Below, piece after piece: positions 15,928 to 24,606 of a DNA stretch of 64,000 nucleotides. The translations under genes were made by a program, and so were the position numbers. The DNA lies in contig CAYMAZ010000013.1 of NCBI GenBank assembly GCA_964388575.1, positions 9,281 to 73,280 on the forward strand. Direction: 5' to 3'. Within the stretch, counting starts at the first letter, position 1, and every line of letters starts with the position of its first letter. A model generated the notes under the pieces. The model ran no database searches. It was not told the origin of the DNA and saw only the letters and a list, made by a program, of their open reading frames with translations. Origin of the DNA: CAYMAZ01 sp964388575. GTDB lineage: Bacteria > Bacteroidota > Bacteroidia > Bacteroidales > DTU049.

Positions 15928-16950
15928 TTATGAACGAATAAAATCACCAGGATTCAGGTTGGAAAAAATGTTCTTTTTTTTCAGATAATAGTCTATGACA
16001 ATGGATTTTTTATATATGTATTTTCTTGAAAATTCAGGATTCAGCTTACGTTTGTACTTGTGTTTCCGGAAAGAAAAATACGAATGAAGTTGTGCCCTGA
16101 ATACAGCACAAAAATCTCCTGAGTGTCCCTCTGTCAGGAACTTAGCCGCAGCAATCCAGTCCAGAAAAAGGCGAACTGCGAGAGATGTAAATAACATATT
16201 TCCGGGCAGATTTTTGTACAAAAGGATGTAATTATTTCTGAAGTTGAGATATGTCTTGTGAGATGATTTTTTCGGAAGGGTTCCGCCTCCGATGTGAAAC
16301 ACTTTACTTTGTGGAACGACAACCACTCTTTTTCCATGATTGTGAATCCTCCAGCAAAAGTCAATTTCTTCCATGTGAGCAAAAAAGTCAGTATCCAGTC
16401 CACCCAGTTCTTGGTAGATTTTACTCCGGATTACCACACATGCACCTGAAGCCCAGAAGATATCAGTAATGTCATTGTACTGACCCTGATCTTTTTCCAG
16501 AGTGTTGAACAACCTTCCACGGCAAAAAGGAAATCCCATCTTGTCAATGAAGCCTCCTGAAGCTCCGGCATACTCAAACATTGATCGGTTGTTATAATCT
16601 ATGATTTTAGGCTGACAGGCAGCAATGTTTTCATCAGAGTCCATGATATCAATCAGGGGTTGAAGCCAGCCCGATTCAACTTCGATGTCTGAGTTCAGTA
16701 ATACGTAGTATTTCGAATCAATCTGGGATAATGCTTCATTATATCCGCCGGCAAATCCCAAATTCTGTTTATTGATAATTATTCTGATTTCAGGATATCG
16801 GGTTTTCAGAAATTCAACAGAATCATCAGTTGATGCATTATCAGCAACGATAAGTTCTGCATTTGGAGTTCGTTCAACTAGGAGTGGAAGAAACTTTTCG
16901 AGGAAAGTTTTTCCGTTCCAGTTTAGAATGACAACTGCTACTCCTGTCAA
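15928..16950 (-). CDS. Family 2 glycosyltransferase
   Basis: 340-residue GT-A fold glycosyltransferase, probably transferring a sugar in surface polysaccharide or LPS assembly. The N-terminal VAVVILNWNG begins right at the start; ADNASTDDS and VLLNSDIEVE (metal-binding Asp region) follow, then the acceptor segment FFAHMEEIDFCWRI. The start codon is TTG at 16950: an in-frame stop lies five codons upstream with no ATG between, and the domain begins at residue 4. A near-consensus -7 box (TTACTTTG, 16975-16982) precedes it. It is the last gene of the par/dap/lep block. Confidence 0.9.
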   Translation of the reverse strand: MTGVAVVILNWNGKTFLEKFLPLLVERTPNAELIVADNASTDDSVEFLKTRYPEIRIIINKQNLGFAGGYNEALSQIDSKYYVLLNSDIEVESGWLQPLIDIMDSDENIAACQPKIIDYNNRSMFEYAGASGGFIDKMGFPFCRGRLFNTLEKDQGQYNDITDIFWASGACVVIRSKIYQELGGLDTDFFAHMEEIDFCWRIHNHGKRVVVVPQSKVFHIGGGTLPKKSSHKTYLNFRNNYILLYKNLPGNMLFTSLAVRLFLDWIAAAKFLTEGHSGDFCAVFRAQLHSYFSFRKHKYKRKLNPEFSRKYIYKKSIVIDYYLKKKNIFSNLNPGDFIRS

Positions 16951-17045
16951 GTTATTTTGAATTTAAATGTTTTGCAAAGTAACAATTTTTTTCTGGATGT
17001 TATTGAAAACCATCAATGGAGACAAACTGTAAATTGAGTTCATTT

Positions 17046-18587
17046 TTAGTTATGAATACCTCGGAACATTCGTCCAAACCTAATTTTACCGTTAAGCCAG
17101 GTGCGATCAGGATCCAGGGATAGCCAAACAAAGGAAGCTTTTCCAACAATGTGGTCATGCGGGACAAATCCCCACATTCTGGAATCTGCTGAGTTGTGAC
17201 GGTTATCCCCCATCATGAAGTAGTAATCCTGCTTGAATGTGTATGATGTTGAGGCAACTCCATTGATAAAAATCTGGCCGTTTTCAATATTGAATTCATT
17301 TCCCTCATAAATCTTGATAATTCTGTCGTACAGTAAGATGCTGACAGTATCAAGCTGAACAGTTGCTCCCTTTTGGGGTATGGTGATTGGCCCGAAATTA
17401 TCTCTGTTCCATGGATAATGTGATGAGTGAGGAAAAATATCCGGATCCCATCCTGAAGTTGTTAGAAGTGCCATTGTGTCAATATTGGGCATTCTTTCCA
17501 CAATAGGAAGAAGTTCATCAGTTAGCGGGATGATATATGTGTTGTTTTGGGGAAATCGAATCACATCAGAAAGTAGAATTCGGTGTTTGTGAAAGAATTT
17601 TTCATTCAGACCTCCGTTGGTTTTGACAATGTACTGGTATTGTACACCTGGAGCACTAAATCCTTTGACTCCATTGATGTATAGGATGTGGTCTTTTACT
17701 TCAAGGACATCTCCGGGAACGGCGACACAACGTTTAATATAATTTTCGCGCTTGTCAACTGGACGGGCTACAACTCTTCCGAAATAATCGTTTTGAGTTC
17801 TCCCGGTCTGAGGATCTCTGAAATGGTTGTTCCAAACATTTTTTCTGCCGTAATCTCTAACCAATTTGTAATAACTGATATTTTGCTGGTTGAGTGCAAC
17901 AGTATCCCCGTCAGGATAGTTAAAGACGACAATGTCATTTCGTTTGATGCTTGTAAAACCGGGAAATCTGTAGTATGGTATTGATGGTTTGTCAAGATAT
18001 GATTTTGTGGTTTTTGTCAGGGGCATTGTGTGATGTGTAAACGGGATAGCAAGCGGTGTCATCGGAACACGAGATCCGTATGCAATTTTACTTACAAAAA
18101 GATAATCTCCGACAAGCATTGATTTTTCCATTGAAGACGTGGGAATGGTGTAAGCTTCGATGAAGAATGTACGGATGATGGTTGCAGCGATAACAGCAAA
18201 AATGATTGCTTCAGCCCATTCTCTACCGGCCGATTTTTTAAGTTTTGGTCTGTGTTCCGGATATAAATATATTGCTTTTCCAAATCCGAGAATTGGAAGA
18301 TAGACAAAGGGAAAAAGAATACAAAGTACCTGAGCACCGATTGTATCTCTGTTGAACCCTTTGAGGAGTTCTACCAGAAGCAGCATGACCATGAAAAGAT
18401 TGATGTACGGAACAAGCAGGAAGATGATCCACCATAAAGGTTTTCCTGTTATTTTTACCCAGATATACAGGTTGTAAACAGGAATCAGAATTTTCCATCC
18501 TGGTTCGCCGGCTTTCTGAAAAACGCCCCATAATCCGATAATACTGACCAGTAAAAGTATTAATGTAATGATAATGACTGCATCCAT
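17046..18587 (-). CDS. lepB: Signal peptidase I with N-terminal membrane domain
   Basis: 513-residue membrane peptidase that cleaves Sec/Tat signal peptides; needed for the many exported proteins in this window. An extra N-terminal domain of about 110 residues with four hydrophobic segments (DUF5684-like, with GEPGWKILIPVYNLYIW) precedes the peptidase. The nucleophile Ser152 is in IPTSSMEKS and the general base Lys285 in YIKRCVAVPGD, with box E GDNRHNSADSR near 465. The two catalytic boxes are about 130 residues apart, much more than in the E. coli enzyme, and there is a further insertion between box D and box E; both are usual in Bacteroidota. Confidence 0.95.
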   Translation of the reverse strand: MDAVIIITLILLLVSIIGLWGVFQKAGEPGWKILIPVYNLYIWVKITGKPLWWIIFLLVPYINLFMVMLLLVELLKGFNRDTIGAQVLCILFPFVYLPILGFGKAIYLYPEHRPKLKKSAGREWAEAIIFAVIAATIIRTFFIEAYTIPTSSMEKSMLVGDYLFVSKIAYGSRVPMTPLAIPFTHHTMPLTKTTKSYLDKPSIPYYRFPGFTSIKRNDIVVFNYPDGDTVALNQQNISYYKLVRDYGRKNVWNNHFRDPQTGRTQNDYFGRVVARPVDKRENYIKRCVAVPGDVLEVKDHILYINGVKGFSAPGVQYQYIVKTNGGLNEKFFHKHRILLSDVIRFPQNNTYIIPLTDELLPIVERMPNIDTMALLTTSGWDPDIFPHSSHYPWNRDNFGPITIPQKGATVQLDTVSILLYDRIIKIYEGNEFNIENGQIFINGVASTSYTFKQDYYFMMGDNRHNSADSRMWGFVPHDHIVGKASFVWLSLDPDRTWLNGKIRFGRMFRGIHN

Positions 18588-18648
18588 AACTGTTGATTGT
18601 TTAATTTGCTAAAACGAATGAAAGGTATGATTATTATTCATGCTCATG

Positions 18649-19368
18649 CTAAATCATCACTTCGTTGAAAATATCCTTAAAATTGTAAACTCCTTTTTTA
18701 TTTGTTAACCACTGTGCAGCCATAACTGCCCCCATTGCAAAACCCTGTCGTGACTTTGCTTCATGTCTGATGCTGATGATGTCCTGATCGCTTTCGAATA
18801 AAACTTCATGAATTCCTTTAACATCTCCTTCTCTTCTGGTTTTGACCGGTAATTCATATGAAGCAGGATCTATGCTGTCCACAATCCATTTTATTTTTTC
18901 AGGTAAGATTTGAATGATCTCATCAGCAAGTGTGATGGCCGTTCCGCTTGGTTTATCCAATTTGTGAATATGATGTGTTTCATTTACAGAAGGCGTATAT
19001 TGCTGAAAATGCTTCATGATTCTGCTCAGCTCGGTATTCAGTTTAAAGAAAATATTCATTCCGATGCTGAAATTGGAAGCCCAGAGTAGTGATCCGTTCT
19101 GTTTGTGACATTCTTTAGTAATGAAAGGGAGATGTTCGAGCCATCCTGTTGATCCAGTTACAACAGGTATCTTTTTTTTGAAACACCAAAGCAGGTTGGA
19201 AACGACAGAACCGGGACCAGTGAATTCTATTGCAACATCAGTTTCTGAAAGTTCTGTTTCCCGGTCAGTGTTTTCATCAATGATTCCTGAAATCTCATGT
19301 TTGCTTTCAGAAAGGTAATGTTCAACTTCCTTTCCCATTTTGCCGTAACCAATAATCAAAACTCTCAT
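18649..19368 (-). CDS. dapB: 4-hydroxy-tetrahydrodipicolinate reductase
   Basis: 239-residue NAD(P)H-dependent enzyme of the diaminopimelate/lysine pathway, supplying the cross-linking residue of peptidoglycan. The nucleotide-binding loop GYGKMG (7-12), the catalytic His132-His133 and Lys136 in THHIHKLDKPSGTA, and the TGSTGW motif are visible. It is about 30 residues shorter than the E. coli enzyme, as usual in this phylum. Four bp separate it from the upstream DUF5683 gene. Confidence 0.96.
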   Translation of the reverse strand: MRVLIIGYGKMGKEVEHYLSESKHEISGIIDENTDRETELSETDVAIEFTGPGSVVSNLLWCFKKKIPVVTGSTGWLEHLPFITKECHKQNGSLLWASNFSIGMNIFFKLNTELSRIMKHFQQYTPSVNETHHIHKLDKPSGTAITLADEIIQILPEKIKWIVDSIDPASYELPVKTRREGDVKGIHEVLFESDQDIISIRHEAKSRQGFAMGAVMAAQWLTNKKGVYNFKDIFNEVMI

Positions 19369-19372
19369 GTGT

Positions 19373-19924
19373 TTAAAATTTTAATGTGAATCTCAGACTT
19401 CCGTATCCGGGGATTCCCGAAACAGAAGGGAAGAAGTCAGGTGAAATTTTCAGACTCAGATCATCATTGACTTCGAAATCGAACAAATGGGCATCGACGG
19501 TTGCATCAATGATATTTATTAGATACACAGCAGCACCGATAATAACTGTAAGTTCCGAATTTCTTCGGTAGTAGTCTCTGAGAACTTTGAGATTTTCATC
19601 AGTATATAAATCCACATAATCATCGAAGGTGTCCGGATTGTCATCAGTTCGGAACATGTATGCTTCCTTATATGTTTTATAATTGCTGATGTTGTCAACA
19701 TAGAAATATCCGATGACTCCGAAAGCTGCATAAACAACAGGGATTTTCCAGTATTTTTTGTTGTACGCCTGTCCGAGACCAGGAAGAACTGCAGAATACA
19801 AAGCAGCCCTCCTTGGATTGTGAAAGCTTGTATCAGTTGATGCTGTTTCTGTTTGAGCACATAATTTTAATAAAAAACCATGAAGGATGATTACTGAAAT
19901 GAATATTGCAATTCTCGCATGCAT
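19373..19924 (-). CDS. DUF5683 membrane protein
   Basis: 183-residue protein with a signal peptide (to about residue 23), the characteristic NPRRAALYSAVLPGLGQAYNKKYWK segment (given here in part), and two hydrophobic stretches. The C-terminus is beta-rich and ends in LRFTLKF, like outer-membrane proteins. No biochemical role is known to me; it recurs between parB and dapB in Bacteroidota genomes, which suggests an envelope-related housekeeping function. Confidence 0.85.
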   Translation of the reverse strand: MHARIAIFISVIILHGFLLKLCAQTETASTDTSFHNPRRAALYSAVLPGLGQAYNKKYWKIPVVYAAFGVIGYFYVDNISNYKTYKEAYMFRTDDNPDTFDDYVDLYTDENLKVLRDYYRRNSELTVIIGAAVYLINIIDATVDAHLFDFEVNDDLSLKISPDFFPSVSGIPGYGSLRFTLKF

Positions 19925-19936
19925 GAAGGAGAATAT

Positions 19937-20809
19937 TTATTGAATTTGTCTAATGATTTCTTTTAAATGTTCAGTGTTTTTAAAACTGATAGAAATATTT
20001 CCCTTTCCTGATTCGGAGATTTTGACTGACACTTTTGTATTGAGTTTTTCTCCAAATGATTTTTTCCAAGAAATAATTTCATTTGAAACATTTTTTTTCA
20101 GTGATGTATTTGGTTTTTCTTTTCTGATTGAAATATTTCTAACAATTTCCTCAACCTGTCTGACGGAGAGTCCTTTTTCAATGATCTTTCCGTAAACAGA
20201 AAGCTGGGTGTTTTTATCTGCAATATTGATCAAGGATCTTGCATGCCCCATGGTAAGTTTATTGTCTCGGATACCTACCTGAATTTCAGCGGGTAGTTTC
20301 AATAATCTGAGATAATTTGTAATGGTAGTTCGTTTTTTGCCCACTTTTTCACTGAGTTGATCCTGCGTGATTTCGCATTCTTCTATCAGTCGCTGAAAAG
20401 AATGTGCAATTTCGATTGCATTCAGATTTTCTCTCTGAATATTTTCAACTAGGGCAAGTTCGAGCAACTCATTGTCATCCGCTTCTCGTATGTAAGCCGG
20501 TATTTCATTCAGGCCTGCCATTCTTGCAGCTCTAAGTCTTCTTTCGCCTGAAATGAGCTGATATTGGTTGTTGTCAATTGCTTTGACAGTTACGGGTTGA
20601 ATAATTCCAAGTTGTTTAATAGATTCTGCGAGTTCTTCGAGTGATTGTACTTCAAAATCTGTTCGTGGTTGCTGAGGGTTGACAACAATAAAATCGATTG
20701 GGAGTAGCGGTGTTGCAAAAACAGGATCTCCTGACTGGATGTTTCCGATTTCAGAATCTCCGAGCAATGCGTTTAATCCTCTTCCCAGTGCTTTTTTCTT
20801 GGCGTTCAT
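19937..20809 (-). CDS. parB: Chromosome partition protein ParB
   Basis: 290-residue CTP-dependent DNA clamp that loads at parS and spreads along the origin region. N-terminal ParA-interacting peptide (GRGLNALLG), CTP-binding motifs including SGERRLRAARMAG and LALVENIQRENLN, a helix-turn-helix (TQDQLSEKVGKKRTTITNYL), and a C-terminal dimerisation domain. It starts 2 bp after the parA stop. No canonical parS 16-mer is seen in the window. Confidence 0.96.
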   Translation of the reverse strand: MNAKKKALGRGLNALLGDSEIGNIQSGDPVFATPLLPIDFIVVNPQQPRTDFEVQSLEELAESIKQLGIIQPVTVKAIDNNQYQLISGERRLRAARMAGLNEIPAYIREADDNELLELALVENIQRENLNAIEIAHSFQRLIEECEITQDQLSEKVGKKRTTITNYLRLLKLPAEIQVGIRDNKLTMGHARSLINIADKNTQLSVYGKIIEKGLSVRQVEEIVRNISIRKEKPNTSLKKNVSNEIISWKKSFGEKLNTKVSVKISESGKGNISISFKNTEHLKEIIRQIQ

Positions 20810-20811
20810 AA

Positions 20812-21615
20812 TTACACTACAATTTGTTTTTCCTTATTGGGTATTTTTGTCATCCCGTTATTTTGAAGAATTTCACGGGCTAGATTCAGATAACTTACAG
20901 ATCCTCTGCTGTCCACATCGAACATGATGATTGGTTCACCGTAACTCGGCGCTTCTCCAAGTTTTGTATTTCTTGGGATAATGGTGTCAAAAACCATTTT
21001 GTCAAAATGTGTTCTGACTTCTTCAACGACTTGGTTTGCAAGTCGCAGTCTAATGTCATACATCGTGAGTAAAATCCCTTCTATGTCCAGGTCCGGATTA
21101 AGACGTGATTGAACTATTTTAATTGTGTTCAGAAGTTTTCCAAGTCCTTCCAGGGCAAAATATTCACATTGAACGGGTATGATGACTGAATCGGAAGCCG
21201 TCAGTGAATTGACTGTGATCAGTCCAAGTGAAGGGGAGCAATCAATGATGACAAAATCATAATGATCTTTTACTTTATCAATTACTTTTTTCATCATTTT
21301 TTCCCTGTTGGGAAGATTAATCATTTCAATTTCAGCACCTACAAGATCAATGTGAGCGGGAATCACATCCAGGTTCGGAGTTTTTGTAGGAATGATAATG
21401 CTTGCAGGATCAGAATCATCCATGATGCATTCATAAATACTGTTTTGAACATGCTTTGGATCAATTCCGACACCTGAAGTGGCATTTGCCTGAGGGTCTG
21501 CATCTATTAACAGTGCCTTTTTCTCAAGAACAGCCAGACTTGAACTCAAACTGATAGCTGTTGTTGTTTTTCCAACCCCACCCTTCTGATTGGCAATTGC
21601 AATGACTTTTCCCAT
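20812..21615 (-). CDS. parA: Chromosome partition ATPase ParA (Soj)
   Basis: 267-residue deviant Walker-type ATPase driving origin segregation with ParB. Signature KGGVGKTT (11-18), switch region DCSPSLG, and DADPQANATSG are present. It lacks an N-terminal helix-turn-helix, so it is the chromosomal Soj type. It is the first gene of the parA-parB-DUF5683-dapB-lepB-GT2 cluster, with gaps of 2, 12, 4, 61 and 95 bp. Confidence 0.96.
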   Translation of the reverse strand: MGKVIAIANQKGGVGKTTTAISLSSSLAVLEKKALLIDADPQANATSGVGIDPKHVQNSIYECIMDDSDPASIIIPTKTPNLDVIPAHIDLVGAEIEMINLPNREKMMKKVIDKVKDHYDFVIIDCSPSLGLITVNSLTASDSVIIPVQCEYFALEGLGKLLNTIKIVQSRLNPDLDIEGILLTMYDIRLRLANQVVEEVRTHFDKMVFDTIIPRNTKLGEAPSYGEPIIMFDVDSRGSVSYLNLAREILQNNGMTKIPNKEKQIVV

Positions 21616-21718
21616 AAATTTTATAACCTGTGTTTTTATATGTTTTAAACTATTCGTAAAGACCTGAATGCTCAGATCATTGGTAACAAATGTCCCGGAT
21701 GAGATGTTTTATACCAGA

Positions 21719-22048
21719 TTAGTATAAGTCATCATTATTATCAGCATTGGTCGAATCACTGAAGTCAGAATTATCGCTGAAAACTTCTGTGCTTTCGTTG
21801 TTGCCGATGAAATCCAGGGCTTCTTTCAATCCGTTGGAGAACTTTTCAAAATCTTCCTTATAAAGGAAAATCTTGTGTTTTTCAAAGTGGAAGTTTCCCT
21901 CGTCTTTCATGATTTTCTTACTCTCAGTGATCGTTAAAAACAATTCTCCGCCACGGGTCTTTCTGACATCGAAAAAATACGTCCTCTTCCCTGCACGAAT
22001 GCTGTTGGAATAAATTTCTTCATTACCCTTTTTGTTAAATTCTTCCAT
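21719..22048 (-). CDS. DUF3276 PUR-alpha-like nucleic-acid-binding protein
   Basis: 109-residue protein with a PUR-fold domain (about 10-78; IRAGKRTYFFDVRKTRGGEL and LTITESKKI) that binds single-stranded RNA or DNA in characterised relatives, followed by a highly acidic, low-complexity tail rich in Asp, Ser and Asn. The family is almost restricted to Bacteroidota and Borrelia. Strong promoter upstream. Confidence 0.9.
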   Translation of the reverse strand: MEEFNKKGNEEIYSNSIRAGKRTYFFDVRKTRGGELFLTITESKKIMKDEGNFHFEKHKIFLYKEDFEKFSNGLKEALDFIGNNESTEVFSDNSDFSDSTNADNNDDLY

Positions 22049-22087
22049 TGTATTATTCCTTAAAAATTACATGTATTTTTCTTGATG

Positions 22088-22116
22088 CAAATATATAATT
22101 ATTCCGATTAACACAA
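22088..22116 (-). promoter_or_regulatory. Promoter of the DUF3276 gene
   Basis: Minus-strand TTG (22114-22116), an 18-bp spacer and TATATTTG (22088-22095), 39 bp before the ATG. Confidence 0.75.
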
Positions 22117-22258
22117 TCAAAATATTTTATCATTCATCGTTGCTGTTATTCTAATTTACTGATAAGTAGCAGAATATAATTCAATGAAATATGAAAGCAG
22201 AAAATTTTGTTTCGGGACATGAAATAATCTGTAATTTCGCAATTGTAATTCAAAGGAA

Positions 22259-24124
22259 ATGAATCAAATTTTTAAAAGAACCAATGTTCCCAAATGGATC
22301 GTTCTGATTTTTGATATCTTAATTTGCTCAGGTTCACTATATTTAGCCTATTTATTGCGTTTTAATTTTAAAATTGGGGGTCAGGAGTTTATAAGACTTC
22401 AGCATTCATTCATGCTAGCCATACCTGTTAGACTGATCTTTTTTCTGATATTCAGAACACATGCGGATATTGTGAGATATACGAGCACGTCTGATGCTGT
22501 GCGAATATTGTTATCACTCACATTGGGCTCGTTTGTTTTTATGGGTGCGAATCTGTTAAATTACTACGGATTTCACACTCGTTTTATCGTGCCGTTTTCT
22601 ATTATTGTTATCGACTTGTTCATAAGCATTGTCTTGTTGATTGGGTACAGAGTTGTAGTAAAACTGACCTGGCTTGAGCTGAAAAATCCAACAAGAGGAA
22701 AAACAGATGTAATCATTTTCGGAGCCGGAGAATCAGGGTTGATTACAAAAAGAGCACTCGACAGGGATGCCGGAATGAAATACAAAGTTATTGCTTTTAT
22801 TGACGATGATGACAGAAAAACCGGGATGAAACTGGAAGGAGTCCCGATTTTTCATACAGCGAAACTACCCGAACTACTCGAAAATAATTCTGTAGCCCAT
22901 CTTATAATCTCAGTTCAGGAAATTTCAGCCGAACGTAAAAAAGAACTTGCTGACACTGCCTTACACTTTAATACAAAAATTCTGGTCGTTCCTCCTGTCT
23001 TTAGCTGGATTAACGGGGAACTGAGTTTTAAGCAGATTAAAAAGATAAAGATTGAAGAATTGCTTGAACGGGATGTTATTAAGCTGGATAACAAGCAGGT
23101 TGCTTCTTCATTGCTTGGTCAGACAGTTTTGGTGACCGGTGCTGCCGGATCAATCGGGAGCGAAATTGTCAGACAAGTGTTGATTCACAATCCGGAAAAT
23201 GTGATTTGCGTAGACAGATCTGAAAACGGTCTGTTTCAGCTTGAGTTGTCACTTGCGCGCCTTAAAGGTAACTATACAATTGTCATTGGTGATATCAATG
23301 ATATGGAGAAAATGCGATCGGTTTTTAAGAAATATAAACCCGATGTGTGTTTTCATGCTGCTGCATACAAACATGTTCCACTCATGGAACTGCATGTGGC
23401 AGAAGCTGTGAAAAACAATCTTTTTGGAACAAAACATATTGCCGATCTTGCTGAAGGAAGCGGATGTAAACGATTTGTAATGATTTCAACAGATAAAGCT
23501 GTCAATCCGACAAGTGTAATGGGTGCAACAAAAAGAATGGCTGAAATTTACATTCAGGCGATGAGTGAAAAGAGTAAAACAAAATTTATTACAACACGAT
23601 TTGGTAATGTTTTAGGTTCAAACGGTTCTGTAATCCCTTTGTTCAGAAAGCAAATTGAAAGCGGAGGTCCGGTCACCGTGACACATCCTGAAGTGACGCG
23701 TTTTTTTATGACGATCAGGGAAGCCTGTCAGCTTGTGCTTGAAGCTGGTGCAATGGGCAACGGCGGTGAGATTTTTATGTTTGACATGGGAAAATCTGTG
23801 AAAATTGTGGATCTGGCAAAGAAAATGATTCAACTTTCGGGCTTGACACTCGGAAAAGATATTCAGATTGTGTATACCGGCCTCAGACCGGGAGAAAAAC
23901 TATACGAGGAATTGCTCAACAACAAAGAAAATACAGTTCCGACTTATCATGAAAGAATTCTAATTGCCAAAGTAAACCAATACAATATTTCTGAGATTGA
24001 ACAAACTTTTGAAGATCTTCAGAAACTTGTTGTTCAAAATGATGAAAGTGAAATTATCAGAAAAATCAAGAAAACAATACCTGAGTATAAAAGTCATAAT
24101 TCAAAATTTGAAAAGTTTGATTAA
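22259..24124 (+). CDS. Membrane-bound CapD/FlaA1-type nucleotide-sugar 4,6-dehydratase
   Basis: 621-residue protein that probably converts UDP-GlcNAc to a 4-keto-6-deoxy sugar for O-antigen, capsule or protein glycan synthesis. Four N-terminal membrane helices (about 10-135), a CoA-binding-like Rossmann domain (about 145-270), then the short-chain dehydrogenase domain with TGAAGSIGSEIVRQ (near 293). The catalytic segment is STDKAVNPTSVMGATKRMAE, in which the usual Tyr-x-x-x-Lys is replaced by Met-x-x-x-Lys, as in the FlaA1/PglF/WbpM group. Not flanked by other polysaccharide genes here. A near-match -7 box (TAATTTCG) sits at 22232-22239. Confidence 0.93.
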   Translation: MNQIFKRTNVPKWIVLIFDILICSGSLYLAYLLRFNFKIGGQEFIRLQHSFMLAIPVRLIFFLIFRTHADIVRYTSTSDAVRILLSLTLGSFVFMGANLLNYYGFHTRFIVPFSIIVIDLFISIVLLIGYRVVVKLTWLELKNPTRGKTDVIIFGAGESGLITKRALDRDAGMKYKVIAFIDDDDRKTGMKLEGVPIFHTAKLPELLENNSVAHLIISVQEISAERKKELADTALHFNTKILVVPPVFSWINGELSFKQIKKIKIEELLERDVIKLDNKQVASSLLGQTVLVTGAAGSIGSEIVRQVLIHNPENVICVDRSENGLFQLELSLARLKGNYTIVIGDINDMEKMRSVFKKYKPDVCFHAAAYKHVPLMELHVAEAVKNNLFGTKHIADLAEGSGCKRFVMISTDKAVNPTSVMGATKRMAEIYIQAMSEKSKTKFITTRFGNVLGSNGSVIPLFRKQIESGGPVTVTHPEVTRFFMTIREACQLVLEAGAMGNGGEIFMFDMGKSVKIVDLAKKMIQLSGLTLGKDIQIVYTGLRPGEKLYEELLNNKENTVPTYHERILIAKVNQYNISEIEQTFEDLQKLVVQNDESEIIRKIKKTIPEYKSHNSKFEKFD

Positions 24125-24159
24125 CTCCCTTCCTTTGAGAAGTGTAAAATATCTTTCTG

Positions 24160-24531
24160 ATGGATACATACAGGATTAAATATAAAATCTGGCTTGAAAG
24201 CTCTGATGGAGAGTCCCTGTTTGGTGATGGCAAATGGGAATTGCTGTGTGCAATAGATGAAACTGGATCATTGAAAAGTGCCATTGAAAAAATGAACTGG
24301 GGATACAGGGCAACATGGAATAAATTGAGAACAATTGAAGCCAGACTTGGGTTTAAAATTATTGAAAAATCAAGAGGCGGATCAGGTGGGGGAGGACAGA
24401 CTGTGCTTACTGAGCAGGGAAGAAATCTTGTTGAGATTTTCAGACAAATTCATAAAGACTCAGACGAGGAGTTTGAGAAAATTTCAGAAAAATTTAATGT
24501 GTTGCTCAAAAAGTCTTTGCCAAATAAATAA
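24160..24531 (+). CDS. ModE-type winged-helix regulator without molybdate-binding domain
   Basis: 123-residue protein equal to the N-terminal DNA-binding domain of ModE (GKWELLCAIDETGSLKSAIEKMNW, quoted in part, then WNKLRTIEARLGFKIIEKSRGG, the GGSGGGGQTVLTEQG wing and a C-terminal dimerisation helix). The C-terminal Mop/TOBE domains that sense molybdate in E. coli ModE are absent. Such single-domain forms are common outside Proteobacteria. It stands 35 bp after capD and about 7 kb upstream of a molybdate/tungstate importer, so control of that island is plausible but not shown. Confidence 0.88.
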   Translation: MDTYRIKYKIWLESSDGESLFGDGKWELLCAIDETGSLKSAIEKMNWGYRATWNKLRTIEARLGFKIIEKSRGGSGGGGQTVLTEQGRNLVEIFRQIHKDSDEEFEKISEKFNVLLKKSLPNK

Positions 24532-24545
24532 TTATTGTAATTTTG
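24517..24545 (+). promoter_or_regulatory. Promoter of the lipoprotein at 24607
   Basis: TTG (24517-24519), an 18-bp spacer and TAATTTTG (24538-24545), overlapping the 3' end of the ModE-like gene. It supports ATG 24607 over an in-frame TTG at 24550. Confidence 0.7.
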
Positions 24546-24606
24546 CGAGTTGAATAATAATACAAGACGCATTGATTTAATTGTTGAGTTTTTTTTGTAC
24601 TGCGAT

